A DNA stretch of 64,000 nucleotides, taken from the IMG/VR virus record IMGVR_UViG_3300036832_000367, positions 1 to 64,000 of that record; one strand, given 5' to 3'. Positions 17,835 through 26,802 of the stretch are shown here, in pieces. Both the position numbers and the translations under genes were made by a program. The first letter of the stretch is position 1. The number at the start of each line of letters is the position of its first letter. Source of the stretch: a virus. The notes beneath the pieces are model-generated. The model saw nothing but the letters and a program-made list of their open reading frames with translations, was not told the DNA's origin and did no database searches.

Positions 17835-19241
17835 ATGAGCCTGCTGTCTCGTATCTTCAAACCCTCCGTTGCGAAAGCAGCGGAGGGTGAAGTTCAACCG
17901 GGGCCATGGTGGCTGCCTGTTTCGCAGGGCTGGCTGAGTTCTGAGGCCGGTCAGTTCATGAATTGGTGGCAGATGGGCCACGACGTGCAAGGCGGCGGTA
18001 GCAGCGCCTTGGTGGAAGCGTGCGTGTCGGCCTACAGCCAGACTATCGCGATGTGCCCCGGAGACCATTGGCGACTAAGAGGCAAGAATGGGCGCGAGCG
18101 CGTCACGACCAGCGCGCTAACGCGCATCCTGCGTTCGCCAAACGATTACGAGACGATCTCCGATCACTTGCTGAACTCGGTTCGAGATTTATACAGCAAC
18201 GGCAATTCCTATGCCTTGGCTCTGCGCAACACCAGATTTGAAATCGATGAATTGCATTTGATGGACCCTTGGTACAGCCGTCCTCATGTCGCTTACGATG
18301 GGTCGGTCTGGTACTTTCTTGACGGCAACCCGGTCAAGCGAAGAACGATTGATTATCCTGAGTTGGTGCCAGCGCGCGATGTGCTTCATATCAAGCTGCA
18401 TCGTTCAAGGCATTATAAGCTGATGGGAGTCAGCCCGATTCAAGCGGCTGCGGCTGACATTGCCACGTCGGGAGCGATGACCGCGCAGCAATTCCAATTT
18501 TACACCAATCAGGCGCGCCCCAGTGCGATCCTTTCCACGGATGCGGTATTGACCGCCGCGCAGTTGGAGGAATTGCGTACCTCTTGGAACGCGCAGACGC
18601 GCGGGATGCAATCCGGCGGCACGCCGATTCTTGGTGGCGGATTGAAGCCGCAGAACTTGGCCACGTCGGCAAAGGACGCCGAGTTGGCCGATATGCTGAA
18701 ACTGAATCAGCAGAATATCGCGCTGGCTTTTCGCATTCCCTTGGAGATGCTGGGCATCGGAGGGGGAAACCTGAAGTCGACCCAAGACCTGATGCGCAAC
18801 TGGCTTGCTGGCAGTCTTGGCTTTGCGCTTAATCATGTCGAGGAAGCGTGGGGAAAGACCTTCGGATTGTTCGGCGTCCCCAATGAATATGTCGAATTTG
18901 ACACGCGCGCGCTGCTGCGCTCGGCGTTCACCGAACGCGTTGATGGCTATGTCAAAGGCGTGCAGGGCGGCATTTTCTCGCCGAATGAAGCGCGCGATGA
19001 ATTCGAGTTGGATGAAGTGCCGTTCGGCGATGAGCCGAGAGTGCAGCAGCAATTGGTGCCGTTAAGCGCCGCGTCTCAAATCCAGAATCCCATTCACGCA
19101 ACGCCAATTGCCCCGTCACCGGGTCCGCCGTCTCCGCCGCCCGCGTTGCCCGCGCCCGCGCCTAAAAAGATGTTGGAGTCAGCCGATGAACTCACAAACT
19201 TCCGTCGAAGATTCCGCGCTTCCCACCGAAACAGCCTTTGA
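17835..19241 (+). CDS. Portal protein (HK97 family)
   Basis: A 468-aa portal, the dodecameric ring at the capsid vertex through which DNA enters. Typical segments in order: EACVSAYSQTIAMCPGD near 65, RSPNDYETISDHLLNSV near 105, GNSYALALRN, GVSPIQAAAADIATSG near 200, then IALAFRIPLEMLGIGGGNLKS near 300 and FTERVDGYVKGVQGGIFSPNEARDE near 365. The C-terminal 60 residues are Pro-rich. Placement after the major capsid gene is the reverse of the usual order. Confidence 0.93.
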   Translation: MSLLSRIFKPSVAKAAEGEVQPGPWWLPVSQGWLSSEAGQFMNWWQMGHDVQGGGSSALVEACVSAYSQTIAMCPGDHWRLRGKNGRERVTTSALTRILRSPNDYETISDHLLNSVRDLYSNGNSYALALRNTRFEIDELHLMDPWYSRPHVAYDGSVWYFLDGNPVKRRTIDYPELVPARDVLHIKLHRSRHYKLMGVSPIQAAAADIATSGAMTAQQFQFYTNQARPSAILSTDAVLTAAQLEELRTSWNAQTRGMQSGGTPILGGGLKPQNLATSAKDAELADMLKLNQQNIALAFRIPLEMLGIGGGNLKSTQDLMRNWLAGSLGFALNHVEEAWGKTFGLFGVPNEYVEFDTRALLRSAFTERVDGYVKGVQGGIFSPNEARDEFELDEVPFGDEPRVQQQLVPLSAASQIQNPIHATPIAPSPGPPSPPPALPAPAPKKMLESADELTNFRRRFRASHRNSL

Positions 19242-20445
19242 TATTCTGGCGGACGAGTTTGGAGCAGTAGCCGGACGTATCGAGCGGGAATGCAATCTCA
19301 AACTTGCCAGCGTTATTTCCGAGATGCAGAGGCGGGACGCCGAGCGCGAGTTGCGCGTGGTGCTGCTGGAAAAAGAGTTGCGGGAAAAACTGGCGTCGCT
19401 GAAAGATGGTCGCGACGGCGTCGACGGCAAGGACGGTGCTGTGGGGCGCGATGGGCTGGACGGCAAGGACGGCGCGAACGGCAATGATGGCGCGGCCGGG
19501 CGTGACGGCAAGGACGGCATCAATGGCAAGGACGGCATCAACGGGATCGATGGCAAGGATGGCGTCGAGGGTGCTGCTGGGCGCGACGGTGTTGACGGCG
19601 CGGCCGGGCGCGATGGCAAGGACGGCATCAACGGGATCGATGGCAAGGATGGCGTCGAGGGTGCTGCTGGGCGCGACGGTGTTGACGGACTCGTTGGGCG
19701 CGATGGCAAGGACGGCATCAACGGCAAGGATGGCGTCAACGGTCAGGACGGTGACGCGGGCCGTGATGGGTTCGACGGCAAGGATGGCGCCGATGGAGCC
19801 AGAGGGCTTGATGGCAAAAATGGAAGTGACGGCATTGCAGGGTTCAACGGTAAGGATGGTCGCGACGGTGTCGACGGCGCATCCGGTCCGCAGGGCGAGC
19901 GCGGCCAAGAGGGACCGCAGGGTAAATTGCCGATAGTGAAGGACTGGATCGATGGCTCGATCTCATACCAATCCGACGTCGTCACCTATCGAGGTGGCAC
20001 CTATCAGGCTGTTCGCGATACAGCCAAGGTGCCGGGGCAGCATGTCGATTGGATATGTCTTGCCGTTCCGGGCAACGATGGTCGAGATGGCCGTGATTTC
20101 ACGGTGCGGGACACTTACGATCAAGCCGAAAATTACAAGGCTCTGGACATCGTCACGCTGAACTCCTGCTGGTTCATCGCCAAGCAGGACAATCCGGGTC
20201 CGTGTCCGGGTCCGGGCTGGAAGGCGGGACCGGTCGGCAAGCGCGGCGCGCCCGGCGAGCGCGGTGCGAAGGGCGACAAGGGCGAGCGAGGCGAAACCGG
20301 CCCGGTGCCGAAGGTTCGCGAGATTGTCGGCTGGCAGTTGGATCGCAAGCGCTATGCGCTGGTGCCGATCATGAGCGACGACTCGACTGGCGCTCCGGTT
20401 TTGATCCGGCCATTGTTCGAACAATTCAAGGACGAGTCTAGCTGA
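19186..20445 (+). CDS. Collagen-like repeat protein with carbohydrate-binding-like segments
   Basis: A 419-aa protein whose ATG at 19186 overlaps the portal gene by 56 bases. Residues 1-70 form a helical N-terminus. About 70-245 are collagen-like Gly-X-Y repeats dominated by GKDG and GRDG, including an almost exact 90-base duplication near 19550 and 19620. Residues 255-345 hold two segments like chitin-binding CBM5/12 modules (SYQSDVVTYRGGTYQAV with a Trp after; DQAENYKALDIVTLNSCWFIA). A second short collagen run and a C-terminal domain follow. Collagen-like phage proteins usually form trimeric fibres; here probably a head fibre, given the portal and connector neighbours. Confidence 0.85.
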   Translation: MNSQTSVEDSALPTETAFDILADEFGAVAGRIERECNLKLASVISEMQRRDAERELRVVLLEKELREKLASLKDGRDGVDGKDGAVGRDGLDGKDGANGNDGAAGRDGKDGINGKDGINGIDGKDGVEGAAGRDGVDGAAGRDGKDGINGIDGKDGVEGAAGRDGVDGLVGRDGKDGINGKDGVNGQDGDAGRDGFDGKDGADGARGLDGKNGSDGIAGFNGKDGRDGVDGASGPQGERGQEGPQGKLPIVKDWIDGSISYQSDVVTYRGGTYQAVRDTAKVPGQHVDWICLAVPGNDGRDGRDFTVRDTYDQAENYKALDIVTLNSCWFIAKQDNPGPCPGPGWKAGPVGKRGAPGERGAKGDKGERGETGPVPKVREIVGWQLDRKRYALVPIMSDDSTGAPVLIRPLFEQFKDESS

Positions 20446-20999
20446 TGGGCAATCTTTCGGTCGTCGACCGCGACAACGATTATCTGCCGGGCGCGCTGCT
20501 GGCGCTGGCCAAGATGCACATGCGGATCGTCTCGACGACCGACGATGTCTACATCAAGAACGTGATATTGCGCGCCATCAATGAATTCGAGATCAAGACC
20601 GACACCCTGCTCAATCCGGTCGAGCTGCAATGGTCGCCGGTCAGTGGTGATTTCAACACCGATCTTGGCTGGGCCGTGATTCCGGAAACGCCGCTGAATG
20701 TCGACGCGGGCTGGACGGTTAAGGACGGGACGGCGACGGACGTGAGCGCCAATTATCAACTGCTCACGGTGGCGACCAAGGGCGTCGGACGCTACGCGCT
20801 CGGCGGCAGTTTCGTGTCCGGCATGATGCTGGATTTTAATTGCGGTTATGACGACATCAGCCAGATGCCCGGCGGAATCCAAAACGCGATTCTTTTGTAC
20901 ACTGGCTATCTGTACGAAAACCGCGAGGGCCAGATAACGACATCGTGGAATGACCGCTGGCTCAATTTCATCGCGCAATGGTGGAAGCCGAGCGTATGA
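20445..20999 (+). CDS. Head-tail connector, gp6-like
   Basis: A 184-aa protein overlapping the previous stop (TGATG). The C-terminal segment FNCGYDDISQMPGGIQNAILLYTGYLYENRE is the typical ending of gp6-like connectors, which form the ring under the portal. The N-terminal helices (ALLALAKMHMRI, VYIKNVILRAINEFE) also fit. A roughly 60-residue beta insertion in the middle makes it longer than minimal members. Confidence 0.8.
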   Translation: MGNLSVVDRDNDYLPGALLALAKMHMRIVSTTDDVYIKNVILRAINEFEIKTDTLLNPVELQWSPVSGDFNTDLGWAVIPETPLNVDAGWTVKDGTATDVSANYQLLTVATKGVGRYALGGSFVSGMMLDFNCGYDDISQMPGGIQNAILLYTGYLYENREGQITTSWNDRWLNFIAQWWKPSV

Positions 21000-21202
21000 A
21001 GACGGTCGAAGTGACGGACCAATTCGATTACTATCTTTTCCGTCGAAGGTTCGTCCGATTTACGCCGGGGATTTATCTCAGCGTGATCGAGGCCGCAGCC
21101 AACGCAATCGTCGCCGCCGGGTGTGGCCGGATAGTCCAGCAGGAAGAACCAACCGAGCAAGCCATGGACGCCAGAGATGCCTTCAAACTCCGCCGCCTCT
21201 AA
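20996..21202 (+). CDS. Small head-tail region protein
   Basis: A 68-aa protein that starts at the ATG overlapping the connector stop (ATGA); a start at 20978 is also open. It contains FDYYLFRRRFVRFTPGIYLSV and an Ala-rich helix. Its 3' end overlaps the next gene by 26 bases. Such short genes between gp6-like and head-closure genes are common. Function unknown. Confidence 0.65.
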   Translation: MKTVEVTDQFDYYLFRRRFVRFTPGIYLSVIEAAANAIVAAGCGRIVQQEEPTEQAMDARDAFKLRRL

Positions 21203-21557
21203 ACTTTCCTCCGCGTTCTACGGCGGCGGCAGCTTGAGGCACATGGCATCGTTTTCGAGGCGAGCCATGGTCGAGGACGATTACGGAAACGAGATGGCGG
21301 AATGGCAGTTTCAGTTCACGATACCTGCTGGCGTGCGCGCGAGGCTCGGCGGCGAACAGGTGTTGGCGGCGCGCCTCACTGGCGTGCAGCCCTACACTGT
21401 GACGGTCAGGCAATGCGACGTCTCTACCCCGGTCAGCACCGACTGGAAAATCCATATCGAGGATTTGAACCTTGACTTGGCGATAGTCTCAATCGTCGAC
21501 CCCAACGACAAGCGCGCCTATTTCGACATGCTCTGCCAGTCCGGAGTCGCGGTATGA
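21177..21557 (+). CDS. Head closure / head-tail joining protein
   Basis: A 126-aa protein matching SPP1 gp16-type head-closure proteins by position, size and content: a beta-rich core with RAMVEDDYGNEMAEWQFQFT, GVRARLGGEQVLAARL and ending in DPNDKRAYFDMLCQSG. It closes the packaged head and provides the tail interface. Confidence 0.75.
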   Translation: MPSNSAASKLSSAFYGGGSLRHMASFSRRAMVEDDYGNEMAEWQFQFTIPAGVRARLGGEQVLAARLTGVQPYTVTVRQCDVSTPVSTDWKIHIEDLNLDLAIVSIVDPNDKRAYFDMLCQSGVAV

Positions 21558-21952
21558 GTGATCCAAGCCTAGAGTTGCAGGAAGCCCTGAAGGCGGCGCT
21601 GCGGAATCGGATCGGGCCGGAGGTTGGGCCGCGCGTTTACGATCAGGTGCCGGTCGACGCTGTCTTTCCCTACGTCACGCTCGGCGACGATCAGGTGTTG
21701 CCCGACAAGGCGCAGTGCATCGACGGCGCGGAAGTGATCTCGACGCTGCATATCTGGTCGAGAACGCCGGGCTATCCCGAACTAAAGCGGATCGTCAAAA
21801 ACATCCTCGCCGTCGTCGACGACAACCCGCCGCCGCTCGCGGGCTTCGTTGCCGTAATTTTTGAATTACAGGATATCAATTATTTGCGTGATCCTGACGG
21901 GCTGACTCGTCATGCCGTCTTGACGTTCCACAGTCTCATTCAACCGTCGTAA
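21554..21952 (+). CDS. Tail terminator / completion protein (DUF3168)
   Basis: A 132-aa protein overlapping the previous gene by ATGA. The pattern LQEALKAALRNRIG, then RVYDQVPVDAVFPYVTLGDD, HIWSRTPGYPELKRIV and a C-terminal beta strand before LIQPS is that of DUF3168, the tail-completion family that caps the tail tube where it meets the head. Confidence 0.85.
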   Translation: MSDPSLELQEALKAALRNRIGPEVGPRVYDQVPVDAVFPYVTLGDDQVLPDKAQCIDGAEVISTLHIWSRTPGYPELKRIVKNILAVVDDNPPPLAGFVAVIFELQDINYLRDPDGLTRHAVLTFHSLIQPS

Positions 21953-21969
21953 CCTGAAAGGAAACCGCG

Positions 21970-22404
21970 ATGACTCAACCAACTGTCCTGCCCGGCACGA
22001 AACTGTTCATCCTTGTCGGGAATGGCGCAACGCCAGAAGTGTTCGACAACCCGTGCGGCCTTACGACCAACGGCATCGATTTCACCGCATCGACCGGCAA
22101 CACGCTGATTCCGGATTGCGCCGATCCTGAAGCGGCGGCATGGGAAGCCAAGGACATCAACGCCTTGAGCGCGCAAGTCACCGGCACGGGCGTCATGGCG
22201 ATTGAAAGCTTCTCTGTCTGGAACGGCTGGTTCCAGTCAGGACAGCTTAAAAACTGCCAAGTGAAGCTGGACGATCCGGCGCTCGGCTACTGGGCTGGTG
22301 CGTTTGTCCTGACATCACTGAAATACGGCGGCACGCGCGGCCAGAAGGTCACGCTCGACATAACACTGGCCAACTCGGGCGCAGTGCCGTGGGTCGGCCC
22401 ATGA
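21970..22404 (+). CDS. Major tail tube protein
   Basis: A 144-aa beta-rich protein with AAAGGAAACC upstream. Its size, its position before the frameshifted chaperone genes, and segments such as PGTKLFILVGNGATPEVF, FTASTGNTLIPDCADPE and GTRGQKVTLDITLANSGAVP fit TP901-1/gene-transfer-agent-type tail tube proteins that stack as hexamers. Confidence 0.85.
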   Translation: MTQPTVLPGTKLFILVGNGATPEVFDNPCGLTTNGIDFTASTGNTLIPDCADPEAAAWEAKDINALSAQVTGTGVMAIESFSVWNGWFQSGQLKNCQVKLDDPALGYWAGAFVLTSLKYGGTRGQKVTLDITLANSGAVPWVGP

Positions 22405-22829
22405 GTGCTGATGGCTCGGTCGAACTATTCTTTGGCGACGGCACCCATCGCTTCCGCTTGGCGATTGGCCAATTCCGTGAGCTACAGGAAAAGGTCAACG
22501 GTCGGCGCATCTTGGTTGGCGCGCCACCGATAGGCCCGGCGACGCTGCTGGAAGCGCTGCAAACCAATAACGCGTGGCCAGACGACATGCGCGACGTGTT
22601 GCGGCTTGGACTGGTCGGCGGCGGCATGAAACCGCAGGAAGCCCATCGGCTGCTGTTGAACAACTTCGATGACAAGCCACCGCAATCCATCGGCCCGACC
22701 GTGTTTCTAATCCTGCTGGCGGCGCTGGTCGGCGTCCCCGAGGATGAAATTGTCTCAAAAAAAAACGAGAGCGAGGCGACGACGACGTCATCCGATTCAG
22801 TGACGTCTATGGGATCGGGGCTGCAATAG
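22401..22829 (+). CDS. Tail assembly chaperone, unshifted (G) form
   Basis: A 142-aa protein read when no frameshift occurs. The ATG at 22401 overlaps the tail tube stop. The N-terminal part (VELFFGDGTHRFRLAIGQFRELQEKV) matches the gene-transfer-agent gp10-like chaperone family. After the poly-A slip site the unshifted frame continues with an uninformative Glu/Thr/Ser tail. These chaperones coat the tape measure protein while the tube assembles. Confidence 0.85.
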   Translation: MSADGSVELFFGDGTHRFRLAIGQFRELQEKVNGRRILVGAPPIGPATLLEALQTNNAWPDDMRDVLRLGLVGGGMKPQEAHRLLLNNFDDKPPQSIGPTVFLILLAALVGVPEDEIVSKKNESEATTTSSDSVTSMGSGLQ

Positions 22830-22984
22830 GTTTCACTCCGCGCGAGGTTGACGAATGTTCGTTCTGGCAATTTCGTGCAGCGGTCGCCGGTTGGGCCAAG
22901 GCGAATTCCGCCGAAGACACCAAGCTCGAAGCGCCGAGCGACATTGAATTCGATAGGATGCTGGAACGCCATGGCTATCAATAA
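22401..22984 (+). CDS. Tail assembly chaperone, frameshifted (GT) form
   Basis: Slipping back one base at A-AAA-AAC (22760-22766) joins the first 122 codons to a second frame running to a TAA at 22982-22984, giving about 194 aa. The added part is clearly protein-like: DVIRFSDVYGIGAAIGFTPR, then EVDECSFWQFRAAVAGWAKA, as in the T half of tail chaperones. Phage tails commonly need a fixed ratio of short and long forms. The T region has no good start of its own, which supports frameshifting. Confidence 0.85.
22760..22766 (+). other. Programmed -1 ribosomal frameshift slip site
   Basis: The heptamer A-AAA-AAC lies in frame at the end of a run of nine A (22757-22765). Both tRNAs can re-pair after a -1 slip, and the -1 frame is open from there to 22984. 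It is the classical slippery sequence form X-XXY-YYZ. Confidence 0.85.
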
Positions 22985-23375
22985 AAGTATGATCGCGTTC
23001 CAGAAGTTGACGAAGGACTTGATTGACGAGGTGCGCGCCATTTCAATTCAAGAGTTGAACACGCAGGCGGATGAATTGGTCGAGGCGATGCAGAGCGTCG
23101 CGCCGCGCGGCGAGACCGGCGAATTGGAGCATTCGATTCGCAAGGTGCCGGGGAACAGTCCTTATGTCGTGCGCGTGGTCGCTGGCGGCCAACAAACAAT
23201 TCGCAAGGAGATTTCCAGCCAGCCATATGATTACGTTCGTGCCGATGAGTTCGGTACCGTCAAGATGGCGGCTCGGCCGTTTTTCTTTCCGACCTATCGC
23301 TTGAGGAAAAAGAAAATGATTGCCGACATGAAGCGGCGACTCATTGCGTCGATCAAGAAAAGGTCCGCTGAATAA
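22971..23375 (+). CDS. HK97 gp10-like tail completion protein
   Basis: A 134-aa protein starting at the ATG at 22971, inside the end of the shifted chaperone frame. The pattern matches the HK97-gp10 family: an N-terminal helix (LTKDLIDEVRAISIQELN), LVEAMQSVAPRGETGELEHSI, a central beta region, and ARPFFFPTYRLRKKKMIADM. Members help connect or terminate the tail. The position here, between chaperone and tape measure, is less usual; they normally lie before the tail tube. Confidence 0.8.
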   Translation: MAINKSMIAFQKLTKDLIDEVRAISIQELNTQADELVEAMQSVAPRGETGELEHSIRKVPGNSPYVVRVVAGGQQTIRKEISSQPYDYVRADEFGTVKMAARPFFFPTYRLRKKKMIADMKRRLIASIKKRSAE

Positions 23376-25465
23376 TGCCTGCCCAAGATCAAACCGCAGC
23401 ACTGGTCCTCGCGCTGTCGGCGCAGGTGGATAACTTTGAAAAAAACATGAATAAGGCGCTCGATATCGCCAACAAGCGCACGAAGGATATCGAGACAGTC
23501 TTTCAAAAGATGAATGATAAAATAAACGAGAGTTTCAAGGATTTGGCGAAAGAGTTTCCCGGTGGTCAATTTCTAGCCTCGCTTGGTCCAGACGCGCTCA
23601 TAGCGGCGGCGGGCATTGGTGCGTTGGTGTTGGCATTCAAGTATCTGTCCGACGAGACGGAAAAATACGTCCAGAAAAACATCCGCTTCAAAGAGGTCGG
23701 CGACACTATCGGAGTCACTGCCGCGCAGGTGAAGCAGTTGACAGATGCCGGGCAAAAGGTCGGACTTTCCATTGAAGCCACCGAGCAGTTTCTAGAGCGC
23801 TTTGGCACGGCGGTGCAGGGCGTCAAGGTTGGCAGCGGGGCGCTATATCAGCAATTGATAAAAATCGACCCGGCATTGGTCGAGCAGATGGCGACCGCCA
23901 ACGATACTTCAGCAGCGCTTTTGGTTCTCGTCGAAGCCTATAAGAAAGCGAGCACTGCATCGGCGCAATTGGCTCTTACCAGAGCGGCGGGTGGCGGCAG
24001 GTCGCCAGAAGCGGCGCGGCTGCTGAAAGAGATCGCCGACAATGGCCTGAAGCCGATTCAGAAAGGGTTGAACGATGTCAGCGCGGCGATGGAAGAACAG
24101 GAAATCCGCATCAAGGACTTACGGGAAAGGCTGCACGATCTGACTGGCGCAATCGCGGCTCCGGAACTCAAGAACGCCGAAGAATGGCGGCTACAAACGT
24201 GGATAAAGATCGCGCAGGCGATCAACAGCGTGGTAGAGGCCGCGAGGGGATATCAGGCTTGGGCGGAAGCGCATCCCGTTCTCAGTGGCATCGCAGGTGT
24301 TGCCGCGACTGCCGCGACTGGGGGGGCTATTGGCATAGCGTATAGCCTTGCTAAGGCTGCTACGGGGATTGGGCAGACTGCCGGACCGTCCACGGCTCCC
24401 GCAACCTTTGCCGACAGATATCCCGCAAAAGACAAACAAATGGTGCAAACAACCCAAGCCGCTTTGGATGCGAAGAAGGCGACGGACGATTTGGCGAAGT
24501 CGGAGCAAGACCGCAAGGATGCCTTGCAGCGCGACCTTGTGAAAGAACAGAAAGACAATGCCGTGTTGGGCGACGCGGCGACACAAAGCGAAGCGCTAGC
24601 ACTGAAAAAGAAGCAATTGGCAGTCGCGGTTGAACTTGAAGGGGCTTCCGCAGAGAAGGCAAGAAGGGGTGAAGAAGACCTTATCAAGGTGCAAGAGATC
24701 GCGAAGCTGGCAACATTGGAGAGGCTGGGAATTGCGAGCCAGAGTGAAATCACCCAAGAGCGAATGATTCAATTAACGCGCGACGCGGCCAAATACGAAC
24801 TTGATCGGAATCAAGTCTTGGCGGCCACCAACGTTCTCTTGAAGGAAAGCAAGACGGCGGCGGAAGCGCTGGCGGTGCGGCGCAGCTATTTCCCCGGCTT
24901 GACGCAGTTGGCGCTCGACGCCAAGAATTTACAGAAGGGGCTCGACGAGGTCGCAACGCGGGGCATCAATTCGTTCGTCGACGAACTGTCCAACGTCGCC
25001 TTGGGCACCAAGACCGCCGCGCAGGCTTTCAAGGACATGACAACGTCGATCTTGAGCGACATCGCCAAGCTGGCGATTCGCCAAGCAATTGTCGGGCCGC
25101 TGCTCGGTTCACTAGGGCTCGGTCTTACGGCGTCGTCGGCCACGCCGTTGGGTATGGGCGGCATTGGTCACGCGCAAAGCGGCACCACGTTCGCCCATGG
25201 CGGTATGACTCTCGTCGGCGAGCGCGGGCCGGAACTACTGAACATCCCGCGCGGATCGCAGATCATCCCGAACGATGTCTTGAAGGCGGGCGGATTCGGT
25301 GGCGGCGGCCAGATCGTCTATTCGCCGTCAATCGACGCGCGCGGGGCGTCGGTCGAGGCGGTGCAGCGGCTTGCGCAAATACTGGAACAGGATCGCCAGA
25401 CCTTCGCGACCCGCACCGTTTCCACCATTCGGGCGGCGCGCAAGAGCCGCATTCCGGGGGTCTGA
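23375..25465 (+). CDS. Tape measure protein
   Basis: A 696-aa protein that sets tail length. Residues 1-60 are helical, a hydrophobic segment lies near 70-90 (ALIAAAGIGALVLAFKYL), a second near 310-335, long coiled coils fill 230-550, and the C-terminus carries the standard tape-measure ending: GGMTLVGERGPELLNIPRGS, then QIIPNDVL and an Arg-rich tail. At about 0.15 nm per residue the tail would be near 100 nm (inference). Confidence 0.92.
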   Translation: MPAQDQTAALVLALSAQVDNFEKNMNKALDIANKRTKDIETVFQKMNDKINESFKDLAKEFPGGQFLASLGPDALIAAAGIGALVLAFKYLSDETEKYVQKNIRFKEVGDTIGVTAAQVKQLTDAGQKVGLSIEATEQFLERFGTAVQGVKVGSGALYQQLIKIDPALVEQMATANDTSAALLVLVEAYKKASTASAQLALTRAAGGGRSPEAARLLKEIADNGLKPIQKGLNDVSAAMEEQEIRIKDLRERLHDLTGAIAAPELKNAEEWRLQTWIKIAQAINSVVEAARGYQAWAEAHPVLSGIAGVAATAATGGAIGIAYSLAKAATGIGQTAGPSTAPATFADRYPAKDKQMVQTTQAALDAKKATDDLAKSEQDRKDALQRDLVKEQKDNAVLGDAATQSEALALKKKQLAVAVELEGASAEKARRGEEDLIKVQEIAKLATLERLGIASQSEITQERMIQLTRDAAKYELDRNQVLAATNVLLKESKTAAEALAVRRSYFPGLTQLALDAKNLQKGLDEVATRGINSFVDELSNVALGTKTAAQAFKDMTTSILSDIAKLAIRQAIVGPLLGSLGLGLTASSATPLGMGGIGHAQSGTTFAHGGMTLVGERGPELLNIPRGSQIIPNDVLKAGGFGGGGQIVYSPSIDARGASVEAVQRLAQILEQDRQTFATRTVSTIRAARKSRIPGV

Positions 25466-25468
25466 AAC

Positions 25469-26110
25469 GTGGCCATCACGCAGCCGGTCAATTTCCTGCC
25501 GATCTTCCCCGGATGGACCACCGGGTTCGATCTTGCTTGGCGGCAAGAGCAGTCGGTTCAGGCGTCCGGCAGGGTGATCGTCAAGGACATGGGCTCGCCG
25601 CTGTGGTCCTGTCGCGGCATTTCCAAGGTTCTGTCGCCCAACAATCTAGACCAGTGGCGGGCGCGCCTGACGTCGCTGGAAAACGGCCTAGCGACGTTTC
25701 TGGGCTATCCGTTGTCACGGACCTATCCCATCCTATACCCCAAGGGGAATTGGCCTACAGGCGGGGCTTTCAGCGGCACCACGGCCAATCTGGCGAGCAT
25801 CAATGCCAACCGGAAGGCGATCACGGTATCGGCCCTGCCAGCCGGGTTCTCGCTGTCGATTGGCGACTTCCTATCGCTGGGCGGCAATGTCGATCTGCAT
25901 CAGGTCATGGAACCCGCCACGGCGGCAGCCGGAACCACCACCGAGTTCGAGATACGGCCGGGCCTGTGGCCAACCCGAACCACTGGCGCGGCGGTGTCGG
26001 TCTACCGCCCGGCCTGCCTGATGGCGATCATGCCGGGCTCGATCCAGACCGACTCGCAGATCAGCGGGTGGGGTAGCGTGTCCTTTGCGGCGGTCGAGGC
26101 GCGGCTATGA
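25469..26110 (+). CDS. Distal tail protein-like
   Basis: A 213-aa protein starting with GTG at 25469, three bases after the tape measure stop. It contains LPIFPGWTTGFDLAWRQEQS at the start and later YPLSRTYPILYPKGNWPTGG and CLMAIMPGSIQTDSQ. The place directly after the tape measure is that of the distal tail protein, which forms the ring at the tail end. I recognise it as a conserved tail protein rather than by a diagnostic motif. Confidence 0.7.
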   Translation: MAITQPVNFLPIFPGWTTGFDLAWRQEQSVQASGRVIVKDMGSPLWSCRGISKVLSPNNLDQWRARLTSLENGLATFLGYPLSRTYPILYPKGNWPTGGAFSGTTANLASINANRKAITVSALPAGFSLSIGDFLSLGGNVDLHQVMEPATAAAGTTTEFEIRPGLWPTRTTGAAVSVYRPACLMAIMPGSIQTDSQISGWGSVSFAAVEARL

Positions 26111-26802
26111 GGGCGCTATCGAGTCCAAACTTCACCGCGCTTCAGGCGCGCGCGCTGGTGGCGCGGGATTTCATCTGGTTCGTGGTGCGCGACCGCACGA
26201 CCGGAGCGCCCGTGACGGATGGTTATTGGTCCGATGTCGGCACCATCACCGCCGACGTGGTCGATCCCGACACCGGGGCGACCAGCAACCGGACATGGAA
26301 CGGGGCGGGCGGCCTGATCCAGCTATCCGACATCCCGCTGGTTTCGAACATCACCGTGCAAAACATGACGGTAACGCTGTCGCAGGTGGTCGACCGCGTC
26401 AACGATCTGGTCCGGACCTACAACTGCAAGCAGGGGCGCGTCGAGGTTTATCGAGGGCTGTTCGATCCATCGACGCGCCTGATGGTCGCGCCCGCGACCC
26501 CGCGCTTCGTCGGCACCATCGACGAGGTGCCGATCCGCACGCCGAAGGAGGGCGATAGCGGCGACATCGTCATAACCTGCACCAGCAACACTCAGGAATT
26601 GACGAGGTTCAATCCAGACACCCGCTCTGACGCCAGCCAGAAGATTCGCAGTTCGACCGACAATTTCTTTCAGGATGTTGCCGTGGTCGGTGGTTGGCAG
26701 CACTTCTGGGGAAGGGCGACCGGAGTGATAACGGCAGCCACGTCGGCCGATACCGCAAGATTCTCCAACGGCAACCCAAGCAATCCAACAAGAACAAGAT
26801 GA
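26107..26802 (+). CDS. Tail tip / baseplate protein
   Basis: A 231-aa protein overlapping its neighbour by ATGA. It opens with FTALQARALVARDFIWFVVR, then describes a beta-rich protein with GTIDEVPIRTPKEGDSGDIV and ends in a VVGGWQHFWGR segment. After that the last 24 residues are Ser/Asn/Thr-rich and may be an added tail. By position it belongs to the baseplate hub region. Confidence 0.7.
   Translation: MRALSSPNFTALQARALVARDFIWFVVRDRTTGAPVTDGYWSDVGTITADVVDPDTGATSNRTWNGAGGLIQLSDIPLVSNITVQNMTVTLSQVVDRVNDLVRTYNCKQGRVEVYRGLFDPSTRLMVAPATPRFVGTIDEVPIRTPKEGDSGDIVITCTSNTQELTRFNPDTRSDASQKIRSSTDNFFQDVAVVGGWQHFWGRATGVITAATSADTARFSNGNPSNPTRTR

Noticed and set aside
19192-19908. Leftward ORF opposite the collagen-like repeats
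   Set aside because: Its repetitive Ala/Val/Ile pattern mirrors the GKDG codons on the other strand.
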